DNA of 64,000 bases from Emydura subglobosa (GCA_007922225.1 ML679956.1:21820769-21884768), one strand, 5' to 3'. Positions 11,799 to 23,289 are shown, counted from the stretch's first letter. Numbers and translations are program-made. Notes: generated by a model from the letters alone, not told the origin.

Positions 11799-11974
11799 AG
11801 GGAATCTAGTTAGCACATGTGATATTAAAGAGGCACTTGCGGAAAACTTTAAAAAACATTCCATTTAGAAACATTTCTGTCCATATGTCATGTTTTCAGT
11901 GGGTTTCTTCCCTCTTCGTATTTTATTACTAAGGACATTTGCCTGAAAACAGACTATTTGTTACTTAGCAAGTT

Positions 11975-12118
11975 CATTTGCTCCTGCTGCTTATTCCTCA
12001 CTTGAAGTCACTCCTGTGAGTGTGGCATCATAATTAGTTGCTCTGGAGATGATTATGATGTCACAGAGGACTGTGTGTTATACGGCTTCAAGTGATGAAT
12101 AAGCAGCAGGAGCAGATG
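11975..12118. repeat. Long fold-back hairpin
   Basis: Arms 11,975-12,007 and 12,086-12,118 are inverted copies of 33 bases with two mismatches (core GCTCCTGCTGCTTATTC). Inside, a second inverted pair lies near 12,020-12,036 and 12,050-12,064 (TGTGGCATCATAATT against GATTATGATGTCACA). The arms do not match the GGGCC-type palindromic family in this window. It could be a MITE of another family or a stable RNA hairpin. Confidence 0.7.
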
Positions 12119-12630
12119 ATCTCTCAAGCGATAAAGACCATGTCTTTATGAAAATGTCTCTAGTAATGGAAAGGCTGAAATTATATATTATATCAGCAGA
12201 ATAGTTTTCGGCTAGAATGTGTGTCAACACTTTCCACATTATAACAATGAACTTTTATCCCTGTTATGGTCAGATGCATAAAATACTTTTTTAATCAACT
12301 CTTGAAATGCTTGTCCTCTGGTTATTATGTTATGAAGAGGATAATTTCTACTAATACATAGAACAGGTGTGACACGTGACAATGACATTTTTCCTTCTGG
12401 TGACCAATAAGCTTTTTCTCCAAATCAAAACCGTCATGAGCCACATAGATTTTTGTTTTGTATTAGGTTTCAATTCTTAAATGGCTCGGACACAAAGAAT
12501 GGACGTAGAAGGGGGGTTGCAGCACTATGGACACAGAATGGAATCCACATGCACACAGGACTTGAGTCCGCTGTGCTCCTCTGCGGACTGCCCAAAATAC
12601 TGACACCAAGATCATCTTCCTCACCTACTC
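12119..12630. other. No gene seen
   Basis: Unique AT-rich DNA. Short ORFs starting near 12,453 run into the LINE fragment and are not credible. Confidence 0.45.
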
Positions 12631-12639
12631 CCTCTTACC

Positions 12640-12840
12640 ATAGCATTCCTCTCTTTGAAGCTCTCTATTGGCTTCTTGTCCTGATCTTTAAGGCTGCTTA
12701 CTACTCTAGGCCAGTCTACATCTCCTCCACCTCTCACCCATCATTTGCTCCACCATCACTTCCCACATAACCCTTCCATTTGTATCCTCTCCCACTCTCC
12801 CCTCTACACCTTCTTCCATGCTGCCCATTATGGACAGCAA
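12640..12840 (+). repeat. LINE ORF2 C-terminal fragment
   Basis: GAAGCTCTCTATTGGCTTCT and the following CTGATCTTTAAGGCTGCTTA correspond to the degenerate 'LHWLP...FKAL' end of CR1/L2-clade ORF2, followed by the C-rich segment (CTCCTCCACCTCTCACCCAT) usual in such copies. The plus-strand ORFs here (12,453-12,770; 12,745-13,026) include this fossil. Confidence 0.55.
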
Positions 12841-13079
12841 TCAGAGGTTAGGAAAGAGTGGCTGATGCCTCATATTTATAGAAGGATAGCTCATAAGGAG
12901 AATACAAGAGAGAACTCTAAAAGGTGTCGGAGGCAGAAGGAGTCACCTTGGTTTTTCTCTATTCCTTTTGTTCTGACCGACTATTTTTTTTACTGTTATC
13001 CTCTGAAATCCCCTCAAACTTCTTAATCACCAGATGAGAATTTATATACATATCACCTCTTGAGCATTTAAGTTCTTCC

Positions 13080-13500
13080 AAATATCAAAGCCAATGAATT
13101 AAGCATTCCTAAAAGAGAAGGCTTTAATTTATTGTTTGATACATTCAGGTTGCCCTGTTTCTTGGATTGGTTAATGTAACTTAATCTAGCAGGACAAAAA
13201 AAAATCTGCTTGGCGCCACAAAACTGAAGAGAATGCTTTCTCCATCCTGACTACAAAGCTTGCTGTTTAATTGTACAAATATCTGTGGGTTTGGCTAAGG
13301 TGGGCGCTAATTTGTTATTTTAGCAAAAACCTTCAAATCATTTGGCATACGCTAAGAAATTATTCCCTGCCTTCATGCACCTGATGACATGCTAAATGTT
13401 TAAGAGACACAACCGTGCTACTGAGAGGTCCTTGCAAGTGGATGCTTGCAAAAAAATAAATAAATGACATTTTCAGTGGTTACTTACTGGTATGTTGAAA
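13080..13500. promoter_or_regulatory. Possible conserved non-coding element
   Basis: Unique, high-complexity sequence with TTTAATTTATTG, GGATTGGTTAATG, GGGCGCTAATTTG and AAATTATTCCC words, no repeats and no ORF. This texture is typical of conserved enhancers near developmental genes. There is no alignment behind this call. Confidence 0.25.
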
Positions 13501-13664
13501 AATACAGCTTGTAAGAACCTGCCTGCTGGGCAAACACTCTCGCTCGCTCTCTGTTTTTAATCAAATTCTTTTTGACCTCTCTGATTTTACTTGTGAAGAT
13601 TTTGCCCTACTGGATTTCAGGGAGTAAAGAGTTTCCTGGTGCTTAAATCAAGGGACTAGGTATA

Positions 13665-13830
13665 AGGATTCTTAGCTCTGCTAGTGACCATCTGTGTGAT
13701 CCTGGACATGTCTCAGTTAACCCATCTATAAAGTGAGTATAACAGCATTTGCCTTACTCACGTTTCCAAAGTGCTATTAGACCCTCAGATAAAAGGCATG
13801 ATATATATATGCAACATATTATTATTACTA
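13665..13830 (+). repeat. MIR-like SINE
   Basis: Carries the MIR core in a degenerate form: AGCTCTGCTAGTGACC, then CTGTGTGATCCTGGACATGT, CAGTTAACCCATCTATAAAG and GAGTATAACAGCA. Plus strand, with the 5' tRNA-derived part mostly missing. Confidence 0.7.
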
Positions 13831-13989
13831 AGGATGAGCAAACATTTTGCCTAACTTTGGAGCCTGTTCAATTTACTCAATCATTCAAAAGTCAACTCAG
13901 ACTCAAACATATTCTATTTACAAGAGACTGTGATGATAGGAACAGAGACACAAAAATCCAACTATCTCAAATGTAAGGTGAAAGATGGA

Positions 13990-14490
13990 GCAGAGAGTAG
14001 GCAGAGTGATATATAAATGCAGAGATAATGGGAAGCAAGGAGTAGAGAGGGGAGCAAGAAAAATTCAAGTGGGGAAAAAAAAAAGGAAGATACACTGTAA
14101 ATAGTACAACCCTGTGTGTCACCCTCACACCTGATGGGAATTCTTCAGCACAGGTTTCCCACTAGCTAATACAACTATTTGTATAGTTGGTTTGTTCTAG
14201 AAAATAAAAAGATGAGTTTAAATTACAAGAAAAGTAAGTTTTGTAAATTTAGTTTTGCCAGCCCCAAAAAATACTTTGAGAAGTTTGCAAAATTTTGATG
14301 CCATGAGATTCACCTCTTCCTAGTTACTCTTATCTGTTGTAAGTGCCTGACACAAAGGAGTGCTGGTAAGAAAGTAGACTTTATTTCCTGCTTCATTCAG
14401 ATGAATGCATATTGGGGGGAAAACAGCAAATATCTCCGTCAGATGACAGGGGTCAGAATCTACTGACCTGATGGACACCATGTCCCATTA
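13990..14490. other. No gene seen
   Basis: Purine-rich stretch (GGAGCAAG..., a run of about 10 A at 14,074-14,083), then unremarkable AT-rich DNA. Confidence 0.45.
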
Positions 14491-14499
14491 TTCATGTAT

Positions 14500-14605
14500 C
14501 GCAACTGTAAGCTCCATGGAAGTAGAGACATTGTCTTTGTCCTTGCACTATGCCTAGCTCATTTTTGGCAAGAGAGTATAGAAAATGAATACTACTACTA
14601 TGCTT
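14500..14605 (+). repeat. Amniote SINE/LINE 3'-tail fragment
   Basis: CTGTAAGCTCCATGGAAGTA followed by GACATTGTCTTTGT, a CTATGCCTAGC word and ACTACTACTA at the end. Same tail type as 470-597 in opposite orientation. Confidence 0.6.
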
Positions 14606-15520
14606 AGCAGATCAACAGTGAATCAGTGAAGGGAGAGGCAAGAGGAGTGACCCAAAATAATAAACAAATGACTTTTAAGGGCATGAACTGTAGAACTCAG
14701 GCAACCGAGCCACGTGTGCTTCTGGAAAGAGGACAACTGTTACCTTCTTGCAAATAAGAGAAAATGAGACTCCCACAACTGATCGGTCTGTCTCCTTGTG
14801 AGCAAAATAATAACAGCAGCTTACAAAGCCATGTATGAATCTGTAATTAACAAGATACCCGTGAAGTGGCATATGACACCAAGATCTTTATGGGGAAGAA
14901 GTATGGGCCATGAATGGGCTATTCCCGAAACTTTACTGTGCTGAGAGCACTATGGGCATGATACAGAGGCCATTGTGTCAGTCAGAAGGCTCCCTGTATG
15001 AGGTCTGATCAGTGCTTCAGCTTGATCTCTACTTCCGACTTTGAGGTACAGTGGAGCCTGCATCTATTGGTTCTTCCCAGCAACTGTAAGGGAAGGGGAC
15101 ATATGCTGAGGAGCGGTTAAAGAACGGGTCATTGTAACAGACGTTGGGGTAGAGCATTAGAAGGCAAATCCTACAGGGTGTCCGGGCCCTGCAGTTGCTG
15201 TCTGTTAGTGGAAGAAGATACAACATCGATGCAAGCTACCATGTAAGCTACCTTGTAAGATTCATTGTATCATCCATCCTGTTTCTAATACTGTTAGAAT
15301 GATTTCTGCGTATGCCCCTGCTGCTGATGTTGCAACTGCAGCTGATATGCCAGCATCTATCTTATCTTTTGCTTTGCCAAGTGAATGGTGGCTCAGTTTT
15401 TGATATTTATTTTATTTTATTTGGGGGTTTTTGTTTTTAATGCTAGCAGAAGGGGGAGCTCTTCTTTGGATTCTTTTTCTCTTCCTGTTCCTCCTTTGCC
15501 TTTTTCTTCCTTTTACAGAG
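14606..15520. other. No supported gene
   Basis: A 65-codon minus-strand ORF at 15,029-15,226 has aromatic- and Cys-rich composition but no family match. A pyrimidine tract ending TTTTACAG at about 15,497-15,518 resembles a splice acceptor, but the sequence after it reads as repeat rather than exon. Confidence 0.4.
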
Positions 15521-15529
15521 AATCCCCAT

Positions 15530-16145
15530 ATTTAGAAACAGGAAAGACCTATTAGTCCGTCCCGCCCATCTTCCTTCCATTGAAGAACGTTTCCCACCAG
15601 ACTTCTCAAGGCATAGATGTGAAATGCAGAGTGTGACTGAGAAACAAAATGAGAGACACCTAAATGTATATGTGTATACACGTGTATATATATATGTATA
15701 CAAATGCAGAAAACTTCAAAAGTCGCAAGAATCATCCTTCAGTGTGTGGATAATTCTTTAACTTCAGATATGTGATCCCTTGTTTTTTATGTAAATTGTT
15801 TCCAATAGTAACTATTAGAGAGGACACTATATTTGGATGGGTTGTGGGTAATTTTGCAACAAAAATGAGTGGCATCTCTTAAAATAAGGGATGTTTCTGG
15901 GCTACATTTCCCAGTATATTGTCCATCCCATTTTTAAATATTCCCAGTGAGGAGGTTCCAACATTTCCATTGGGCAACTATGCCACAGCCAAATTTTCTC
16001 AGGAAGATTTTTCTGATATTCAGTCTAGGTTTAGTTTTAGTCATACTAACCCTAAAACATTCCTCTCTATTCTTGATGTCAGCAACCATCAGATGCATGG
16101 AGACTGTTAATCACATCTCATCCTTTTCTCTTCTGAGTCTTCTGT
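15530..16145 (-). repeat. CR1 LINE fragments (antisense)
   Basis: GAAAGACCTATTAGTCCGTCC near 15,543-15,562 and, after about 300 bases, GAGGAGGTTCCAACATTTCC, ATTGGGCAACTATGCCACAG and TTTTTCTGATATTCAGTCTA (15,949-16,028) are antisense CR1 3'-region phrases. The pieces are old and separated by a Z-type dinucleotide run at 15,665-15,702. ORFs at 15,919-16,147 are shadows. Confidence 0.55.
15665..15702. repeat. Alternating purine-pyrimidine tract
   Basis: About 38 bases alternate strictly purine and pyrimidine (ATGTATATGTGTATACACGT and onward), with an internal TGTATACACGTGTATA palindrome. Such DNA can adopt Z-form or cruciform structure. Confidence 0.8.
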
Positions 16146-16440
16146 GAGGAAAAATATTAGTAAAACACATGAATTTTTATCATTTCTCTTAAAACTTTAA
16201 TAGAAAATAAAAGAGAAAGGACAGCTAAATGGCAGATAGAGATTCTTACTAATTGTAGCACTTTTTAAGTAGCTCTTAGTTTTTCCTCCATGCCTATGAA
16301 AGTGTAGAGTCTCTTTCTCCCAGCAGTCACTGTCATCACTGAAAGTGCTGCTCGGATTGCATGGGTGTCATTAATTCAGCTTTCCAAAAAGTGGCTTGTC
16401 AACCAATATTTACTCTACAGACAATATTCTTGTTGAGGTC

Positions 16441-17445
16441 ATAAGAACATAAGAATGGCCATACTGGGTCAGACCAATGGCCCATCTAGCTCAGCATCCT
16501 GTTTTTTGACAGTGGCCAATGCCAGGTGCTTCATAGGGAATGAACAGAACATGTAATCATGAAGTGATCCACTCCGTCGCCCATTGCCAGCTTTAGACAA
16601 ACAGCAATCCCTGCCCATCTGGTTAATATACACTCATGGATCTATCCTCCATGAACTTATTTAGTTCTTTTTTGAACCCTGTTATAGTCTTGACATTCAC
16701 AACATCATTTGGCAAGAAGTTCCACAGGTTGACTGTGTGTTGTGTGAAGAAATACTTCCTTTTGTTCATTTTAAACCTGTTGCCTATTAATTTCATTTGG
16801 TGACCCCTAGTTCTTATGTTTATGAGAAGGAGTAAATACCACTTCCTTATTTACTTTCTCCACACCAGTCATGATTTTATATACCTCTATCATATCACCC
16901 CTTAATTGTTTCTTTTCCAAGATGAAAAGTCCCAGTCTTATTAATCTCTCCTCATATGGAAGCTTTTCCACAACCCTAATAATTTTTTCCCTTTTCTGTA
17001 CCTTTTCCAATTCTGATACATCTTTTTTGAAATGGGATGACCATATCTGCACTCAGTATTCAAGATGTGAGCATACCATGGATTTATAAAGAGGAAATAT
17101 GACTTTTTTCTATCCTTTTATCTATCCGTTTCCTAATGATTCCTAACAATCTTTTAGCTTTTTGACTGTCGCTGCACATTGACTGAATGTTTTCAGAAAA
17201 CTATCCACAGTGACTCCAAGATCTCTTTCTTGAGTGGTAACAGCTAATTTAGACCCCATCATTTTATATGAATAGTTAGGATTATGTTTCCCAATGTGCA
17301 TTACTTTGTATGTATCATCATTGGATTTCATCGGCCATTTTGTTTCCCGGTCATCTAGTTTTGTGAAATCCCTTTGTAACTCTTCACAGTCTGCTTTGGA
17401 CTTAACTTTCCTGCTCAATAGTTGAAAGGACACTACATGAAACAT
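16441..17445 (-). repeat. CR1 LINE, 3' kilobase with ORF2 C-terminus
   Basis: A minus-strand CR1 copy truncated at its 5' end. The left border shows the 3' tail as ATAAGAACATAAGAA on the plus strand. Two minus-strand reading frames remain: 17,143-17,445, covering the ORF2 stretch with LQRDFTKLDD...KVMHIGKHNPNYSY and TTQERDLGV; and 16,807-17,052, with the terminal QIWSSHFKKDV...YEERLIRLGLF segment. The short missing link between them indicates a frameshift. These motifs are the end of the CR1 reverse transcriptase protein. The element is a 5'-truncated relic, younger-looking than the other CR1 pieces here. Confidence 0.9.
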
Positions 17446-19315
17446 TCATTTCACTTTTAGTCTGAAAGGGTAGACAAGGTGAGTGAATCATGTCCTTTTC
17501 CCCCTGATGTATGGAATAGTTCAATATGCAGAATGACTTTTATTTCACGGAAAGCATTTTGTCCCCATCTCTCATCACTGTGAAGTAATATACAGCTGTA
17601 AGTAGGGAAGAGTCAGAAATAAAGGCTCAAATGATGACTTTTAAAAGCAAATGAATGAATATCCCTCATTTCTATCTCCCTCTCTCTCATTCTCAACTCT
17701 GTTAGATATGATACTTTTTCCATTGATAGGTTTCCAGAACAGCCCATGAAACAATGATTTACGTCAAACAGTTTTGGTTGTATCACATCCTCACCAGGTC
17801 ATACAGGCCATCAAATGTGTGAATTAAAATAGTAGTAATGATAATCTGAAACTGGCAAATGCAGTCACAAAATGTTAGATTCAGATTTTCCCTGAAGTCA
17901 ATAGTATTGTAGGATGATCTAAACACTGGCTTCCAGTTGAATTTAGTTAGGTACCAGATTAAAATTATTTGTCTTGCAGCAATTACCACAGTAGTTCCAG
18001 AAAGTGTGTATTATGTGAAAATAGCACTGAATCTCAAGAACTGTGCACAGGCAGGGTTTTGTAGACTACTTTGGAGGGCCTGGTGTTTGCTTTTGTTCGC
18101 GAGCATATGTTTATTTTATTCCTTCCTTACTTCACATGGGCAAATTTTGTTCTCTCCATGTATGAGGGATTACAAGCAAGAGACATTAAAATTTCTGTTT
18201 ACCTACAAGACAAATACAAACATAGGGCCTCATCCAAAGTCCATTGCAGTCAAAAGAAAAGTGACTCACACCTTTGAAAATATGGCCATTTTTATGTAAA
18301 TGCTTAAATGTGGGTTTTACTGTCCAATATTAAATACCCATGAGTGAAAGTTCTGAATGTATTCTTTATCAAAAAGAAGAGGTCTATTACTGCCCCTATT
18401 TTTCCTTTTCTCTTGAGGCCTTTTTAAGTAGAATCTTTCTGTTTGACTGAACTTGTGTATAAATTGATACGTAGCCAAAGGTTATAGCCACAGATCTGGC
18501 CTGAGACCAGTTTTCCCTTCAAGGATTTATGAAGCCATTCTTTCAATGATTCTAAGCAGTATGTAAGCTAATTCTCTGACCCACTAATCCTGCTGTGGTG
18601 TGTGTCGCTGGTAATTTGTTTATTTTTGGTCTACATAAAGAATGCAAAACAGATATCAGTATCTCATTTGCTAGCAAGAGAAGAAAGAGAGGGCCATAGA
18701 GTAAAGGGGTCTGACAAACAGTGAGGGTAGATAATAAACTAGGAACAACACATACTGTACAATATAGAGAGAGCCTTTGCTTGATGCATGGGAGATTTTA
18801 GCATGTGTCTCACCAGAGGATTAATGGGAGGTAAACAAAGAAAAAGCCCCTGCATAACATATGAGCATACCCTGTAAAGAGCATGTATGGAGGGTGAATC
18901 TCTATAAAAAGTGAATGCACAGCATGCTAAGTCAACAAACAGGCAGCTAAATACATGTAAATTCAATGAATCATTTGGGTATAGGAGACAGGAACCTATA
19001 AGTCAAATGATTCTAGGCTTCCTGAAATATTTGCATGTAGCATAAGGAAGGACTGTCTGCAGATGTAGTTCAGCTACCTAGGAGTTTACCTGGGATAGTG
19101 CCCGTTATGGATCGATAGAGCAAATAAACAGAATAAGAAACAAAACACTTTACAAAACTTTAAAAATGCAACTGTCCGGATGTGATTTTTAGTTTCCTTG
19201 TCTTGACTGCTACTAGATTAGACTTTTCCACACTAAGTGCCTCTCTCTCCACCTTTCATATTGGGAGTCTGTAATTGTATGTTACGCTAACATTAGCACT
19301 TAAGAAAAAAAGGAA
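17446..19315. other. No gene seen
   Basis: Unique AT-rich sequence. Overlapping short ORFs at 17,783-18,299 occur on both strands without domains. A short GGGCCTCATCCAAAGTCCAT word near 18,226 recalls the palindromic family but no partner arm was found. Confidence 0.45.
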
Positions 19316-19319
19316 TATC

Positions 19320-19567
19320 TCAGATTTTAAAGCCCTGGACCAGGACTCAGGATATGTGAGTTTAGATCCTGGCTCTTTTACCAACTACATGTGAGCTCTT
19401 GGGTAAATCACTTAATCGCTAGACTCCACACTTTGTCTGTTTTGCGTATTTAAAAGTTCTTCAGAGCAGGACTCTTCCTATCATTTGTATGTATAGCGCC
19501 TACTGCAATGGGGTTCTCCTATAAGCTGGGGCCTCCAGGTGATACTATTATACAAATAAAGACCTAT
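19320..19567 (+). repeat. MIR-like SINE with full tail
   Basis: Plus-strand order: GACCAGGACTCAGGATATGT, CCTGGCTCTTTTACCAACTA, GAGCTCTTGGGTAAATCACT (MIR core), then TCTTCAGAGCAGGACTCTTC, AGCGCCTACTGCAATGGGGT and ACAAATAAAGA at the end. One of the most complete copies in the window. Confidence 0.8.
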
Positions 19568-19569
19568 GG

Positions 19570-21520
19570 ATTATCAAGGGGGTGATCTTTTATTTCATTA
19601 CACTTAATTTTTCAGAAGCTATGGTGTCAAAGACATACTCTTTTCTTCCATAGCCATTAGTATACTTACTGGAGGGCACAGACACATGAAGGGAACCTTA
19701 AGTTGAGAAGATGCTAGCAGAATGTGTAACTGGAGATTAGTGTTTCTGTCTCCATTTGTTTCTTTGCATTAAAAGCAAATGACTTTGCATTGCACACAGA
19801 GTAATAACACCTTCTGAGCCCCGTGGACAGGCACTTTTCACTTCCCTATTTCAGTTGCAAGCTACCACCATCAAAATCTTGTTGCTGCCATTTTTAAATA
19901 TATTTTCTGTATCTCTCCAAGGTCTCATTGCTTCAGCCCACTGCCTACAGCCTGCCACCATGGCTACTGGACTGAAACAAAGCTCTCAGACATACTGAAA
20001 ACTGGCAAGTGAGAAAGTATGCAAAACAAAACAGCCGTTAATTACAAAGTTGTAGAACTAGAGATGTGTTCATCACAATTTTGATCTTTTAGTCTCCCAG
20101 CTCATTTTGGGGAGTGGGTGCTCTCTACCTACTACCATACTACAGCTAGACTCTCCAAATGGGTGAGGTGTTGGTATTTTTATGCCTGGAAAATGTTGCT
20201 TCTAGGAATGTGGGGCTTAATCCTTGGCCGCTGTTCTCTCTGTTTTGTACTGTTGGGTCTGCAACAAAGCCTCCAGGTGGCAGCCGTAAAGGTAGCTGAG
20301 GATTTCTTCTGACACTAGGGAATGCTCAGGTGGTGCAAAGCTGGTATAAATGGTTAAATGCCCCCAGCCCTGCACCTCCCACTGCATAACAGGCATGACA
20401 GGAGTGGGGCAGGGACATGTTGTCAGAATGCTCGGCAATCTGCCAGATCCTCAGAGGGTTCAAGACTGCCCTAAGTCACCCTTGAGGTCATTTCAGGTGT
20501 AAACCCGGCACAACTGAGGACTGAACTTGTGATGTCAAAGTATCAGCAAATAATTATTATGCAAATCTGTGAAGTAATGTGCTTAAGGAACCCTATTGGA
20601 AATAAGGACATCCAGGTTGGGATCACCCAAGGTAGATTAAAAACAGTTTGTAACTTAACCATCCAATTTCTGCATAGTCCTTTGATCTGTGTCTAAGATG
20701 AATACGTTCAGCCCACCTCTATTGTTAACACCTGTGCAATGTTCAATAAAACAATCCCACAAGCCCCGTTTGGTATCTCCAACGTGCAGTCTGTTACATT
20801 TCCTGTCGATGATGCAGCACATAACTCATTTAGAGGGGCATGTGAAGTGTTCATGAATGACAAATTAAGATTTAGTTCAAACTTCCCTGATGGGGTCTTG
20901 GTGCATTTACCAGGCTTATAGATCTATTTCTTGGGAATGTACCTTATAAAGTTGAATTTGTGGGTTGTTTATTCAATGAACAAAGTGATCCATTACGTTT
21001 TTGTCACTGTATTAGACAGGAATGGAAGGTGGGGAAATAATTGCTGTAAATAGCTATTCTTTGCAATTTTCACAAGACTGAAAGTTGCAGTACAACAAAT
21101 GGAATAACCTGTTCAGTATCACAAGCTGCAGCACAAAAAGTGGTCAAATACATTTAATATTTTTCCACATTTTCCTCATAGATCTCAGCAAAGTGTAAAA
21201 ATTCTATGGTTGGTGAAATGTGTTACAGTAAAATAAGACTTAAACCTAGCAGTAAATGAAAGGGAGTTTGAGTTTTGGTTACATTTTTTTCCCATTCTTT
21301 CATAAATGAATCCTCTTCTCCTTTAATTTTTATTCCTATTTTGTAGAGCAAATAGGTTTGGATAATTTGCCAATGGTTCGTCTAAGTAGTCAAGCCTTTT
21401 GAGCTTTGCCCATCACTAGTGAGAACTGCGCACAGAGACAGCATTGCAACAAGCATGTTTGTGGCCAACTCTATGCGAGAACGGTATTGTCTGAAATTAT
21501 ATTACTGGATTCACGACACT
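19570..21520. other. No supported gene
   Basis: Mostly unique sequence. A 75-codon open frame at 20,697-20,921 (plus) has protein-like composition but no recognised domain; it is listed as a finding only. Confidence 0.4.
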
Positions 21521-21529
21521 GCATTTTGG

Positions 21530-21760
21530 AAAGACAACGAGAGTTCTGTAGCACTTTAAAGACTAACAAATTTAATATTTGTAGACATAAGCTTTCGAGA
21601 GACTTAGCTCTCTTCTTCAGATGCAGTAATACAGAAAATAGGTAACACAGAGGTATCTTATAGGTATCCAGATGCATTGAGAACAATGGGGGAGGTGGAG
21701 TCCGGTACTTAAGACCTAATGACGACCATTGAATAGGAGGTGCATTTTGGGTGCAATCAC
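21530..21760 (-). repeat. Turtle-type repeat, probably Penelope-like 3' end (antisense)
   Basis: Contains GTAGCACTTTAAAGACTAAC, ACATAAGCTTTCGAGAGACT and TCTTCTTCAGATGCAGTAAT, then GGGGGAGGTGGAGTC. The same phrase structure (AAAGACTAACAAATTTA..CATAAGCTTT) recurs at 38,205-38,275. These words belong to a very common turtle repeat that I associate with the 3' end of Penelope-like retroelements; the class assignment is moderate. Confidence 0.6.
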
Positions 21761-22059
21761 CATGGCCTTTGTGAACAATCAGTCATTTTACCAGAATTTC
21801 AACAATATACTCTCAGCTAGAGAGGATAGGATTGTGCCTAGAACAAACTTTTTACATTTTCAATCATGGATTGAAAACATCTGTTTCTCTGTAACATTTT
21901 AATGTCTATCCTGATCACCAAAATTCTCAGTCTTTATCCTTATCAAGACTAGGTGGGACAGGATCAGAGGTAAGCATGAAGAGTTTGCCATAGCTCCATG
22001 TGAACAAGTGGGATGAGACCTCTAGCATGAAAAGATGGTCACTTCTCATGTTTAACAGC

Positions 22060-22720
22060 AACGGGAACAAGAATTTTCTCTGCCAGTAAAAGAGCCTTTG
22101 AGCATCATACAGTCTTTGTCTCTCCTAATCTTATCTTAGTCTTCCAATGTGGCGGGGGGAGGAGAGTGGGAAACACTATTTTACAGTCCCCAAGTCCATC
22201 AAGGACTTACCACTCTCTTACAGAAGGTTTGTGCATGCACAGCTATTTTACATGGACATTAACAATGGACTTAGAAGTCATTGCTTACAAAAGGTTTTCC
22301 TGGGAAAAAATAAAAAGGTCTCTTGGTATCTCCATGCATCCAAATAATAGCCAATTCCTAAAGTTATACTGGAAAAGAGCATTGTATCAGTAGAAGGCAA
22401 TGGAATTTAGCTTAGGGGGCTCTACCATGGTGATGAGACTGGAGATCTATCTCTCAAGTTCTCTAGGAGTAAGCACACTCATTTACATAGATGACACAGG
22501 ATTGCAGCAGCACCAGAAATGTTCCTAATTCTGCATAATTCACTTGTCAAAAGCCTTGGGGTTTGTGGTAAACACCAAAAAAAAAATCTATTTTCCATCA
22601 TCTCCCGGAACAGACATCTTGGGATTCATAGTAGATGCCATAGATCTAACTCTAAATATCTATTACTTAAAAGAGACTGTCTAAAAGTTTGTGTCAGAAG
22701 ATGTGTGTCAAAAGTTTGTA
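22060..22720 (+). repeat. DIRS-like reverse transcriptase relic
   Basis: Plus-strand translation recovers reverse-transcriptase pieces: HYFTVPKSIKDLP-type sequence from about 22,170, LIYIDDT (the YxDD catalytic box) at about 22,482-22,502, then SLGFVVNTKK at about 22,551-22,580 and a LGFIVDA-type box at about 22,620-22,640. The spacing and the LGFVVN/FLGFIVD pair are typical of DIRS/Ngaro-type RTs, though other LTR-less RT lineages are possible. Frameshifts and stops break it into 66-75 codon ORFs. Confidence 0.5.
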
Positions 22721-22864
22721 TCAGAAAGTGATGTCCCTCTGCTACTCAGAGATGTGTGACAAGGTTGTTGGTCTCTGGTAGCTTCACTCCTTCCTTTTCC
22801 TATGTCCTTCTCCCTTGCAGGCACATACAGAGATGCTTACAAGAGATCAGCGTAAAATTGTTTC

Positions 22865-23285
22865 CATTTGGGCAGCAGGTAGAGCTGGTTGAATGTTTTC
22901 CATTGGAAAATGCCATTTCACCTAAACCGAAACTTCCCACAGCAAGGTGTCAATTTCAGTGAAATTTCATTTTGGAATTTCTTTTAAAAAACCATTTGAT
23001 TAGGTAGAAACTTTCCATTTCAACGTTTTTGGAACACAAAATACTGAATGGTTCTATCAGAATGAGTGTTTGTTTGAAAATTTCTTTTATCCACATTATA
23101 AACAAATTAAAAATGTCAAAATTGAAAGGAAATGTTTTGATTGACCCGAAATCATTTTTTCCCCCAGAAATTTCATGTCACGGGGGATTTCAAAGTTCAT
23201 TGTTTCCATTCCAATTTGGAATGAAACAAATTTTGAAATCCCAAAATTTCACACAAAATGAGATTTCTGTTTCCTGCGCCGCTCT
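22865..23285. repeat. AT-rich dispersed repeat rich in GAAATTT words
   Basis: Repeated TTTTCCATTGGAAAAT, GAAATTTCATTTTGGAATTT and TTTTGAAATCCCAAAATTTC words produce many small inverted repeats. Similar texture at 48,495-48,745 and 63,030-63,375. No coding function; the 86-codon plus ORF inside is an AT-rich artefact. Confidence 0.6.
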
Positions 23286-23289
23286 GTGA

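Noticed and set aside
15497..15518. Pyrimidine tract ending in TTTTACAG as splice acceptor
   Set aside because: The sequence after it reads as antisense CR1, not as an exon.
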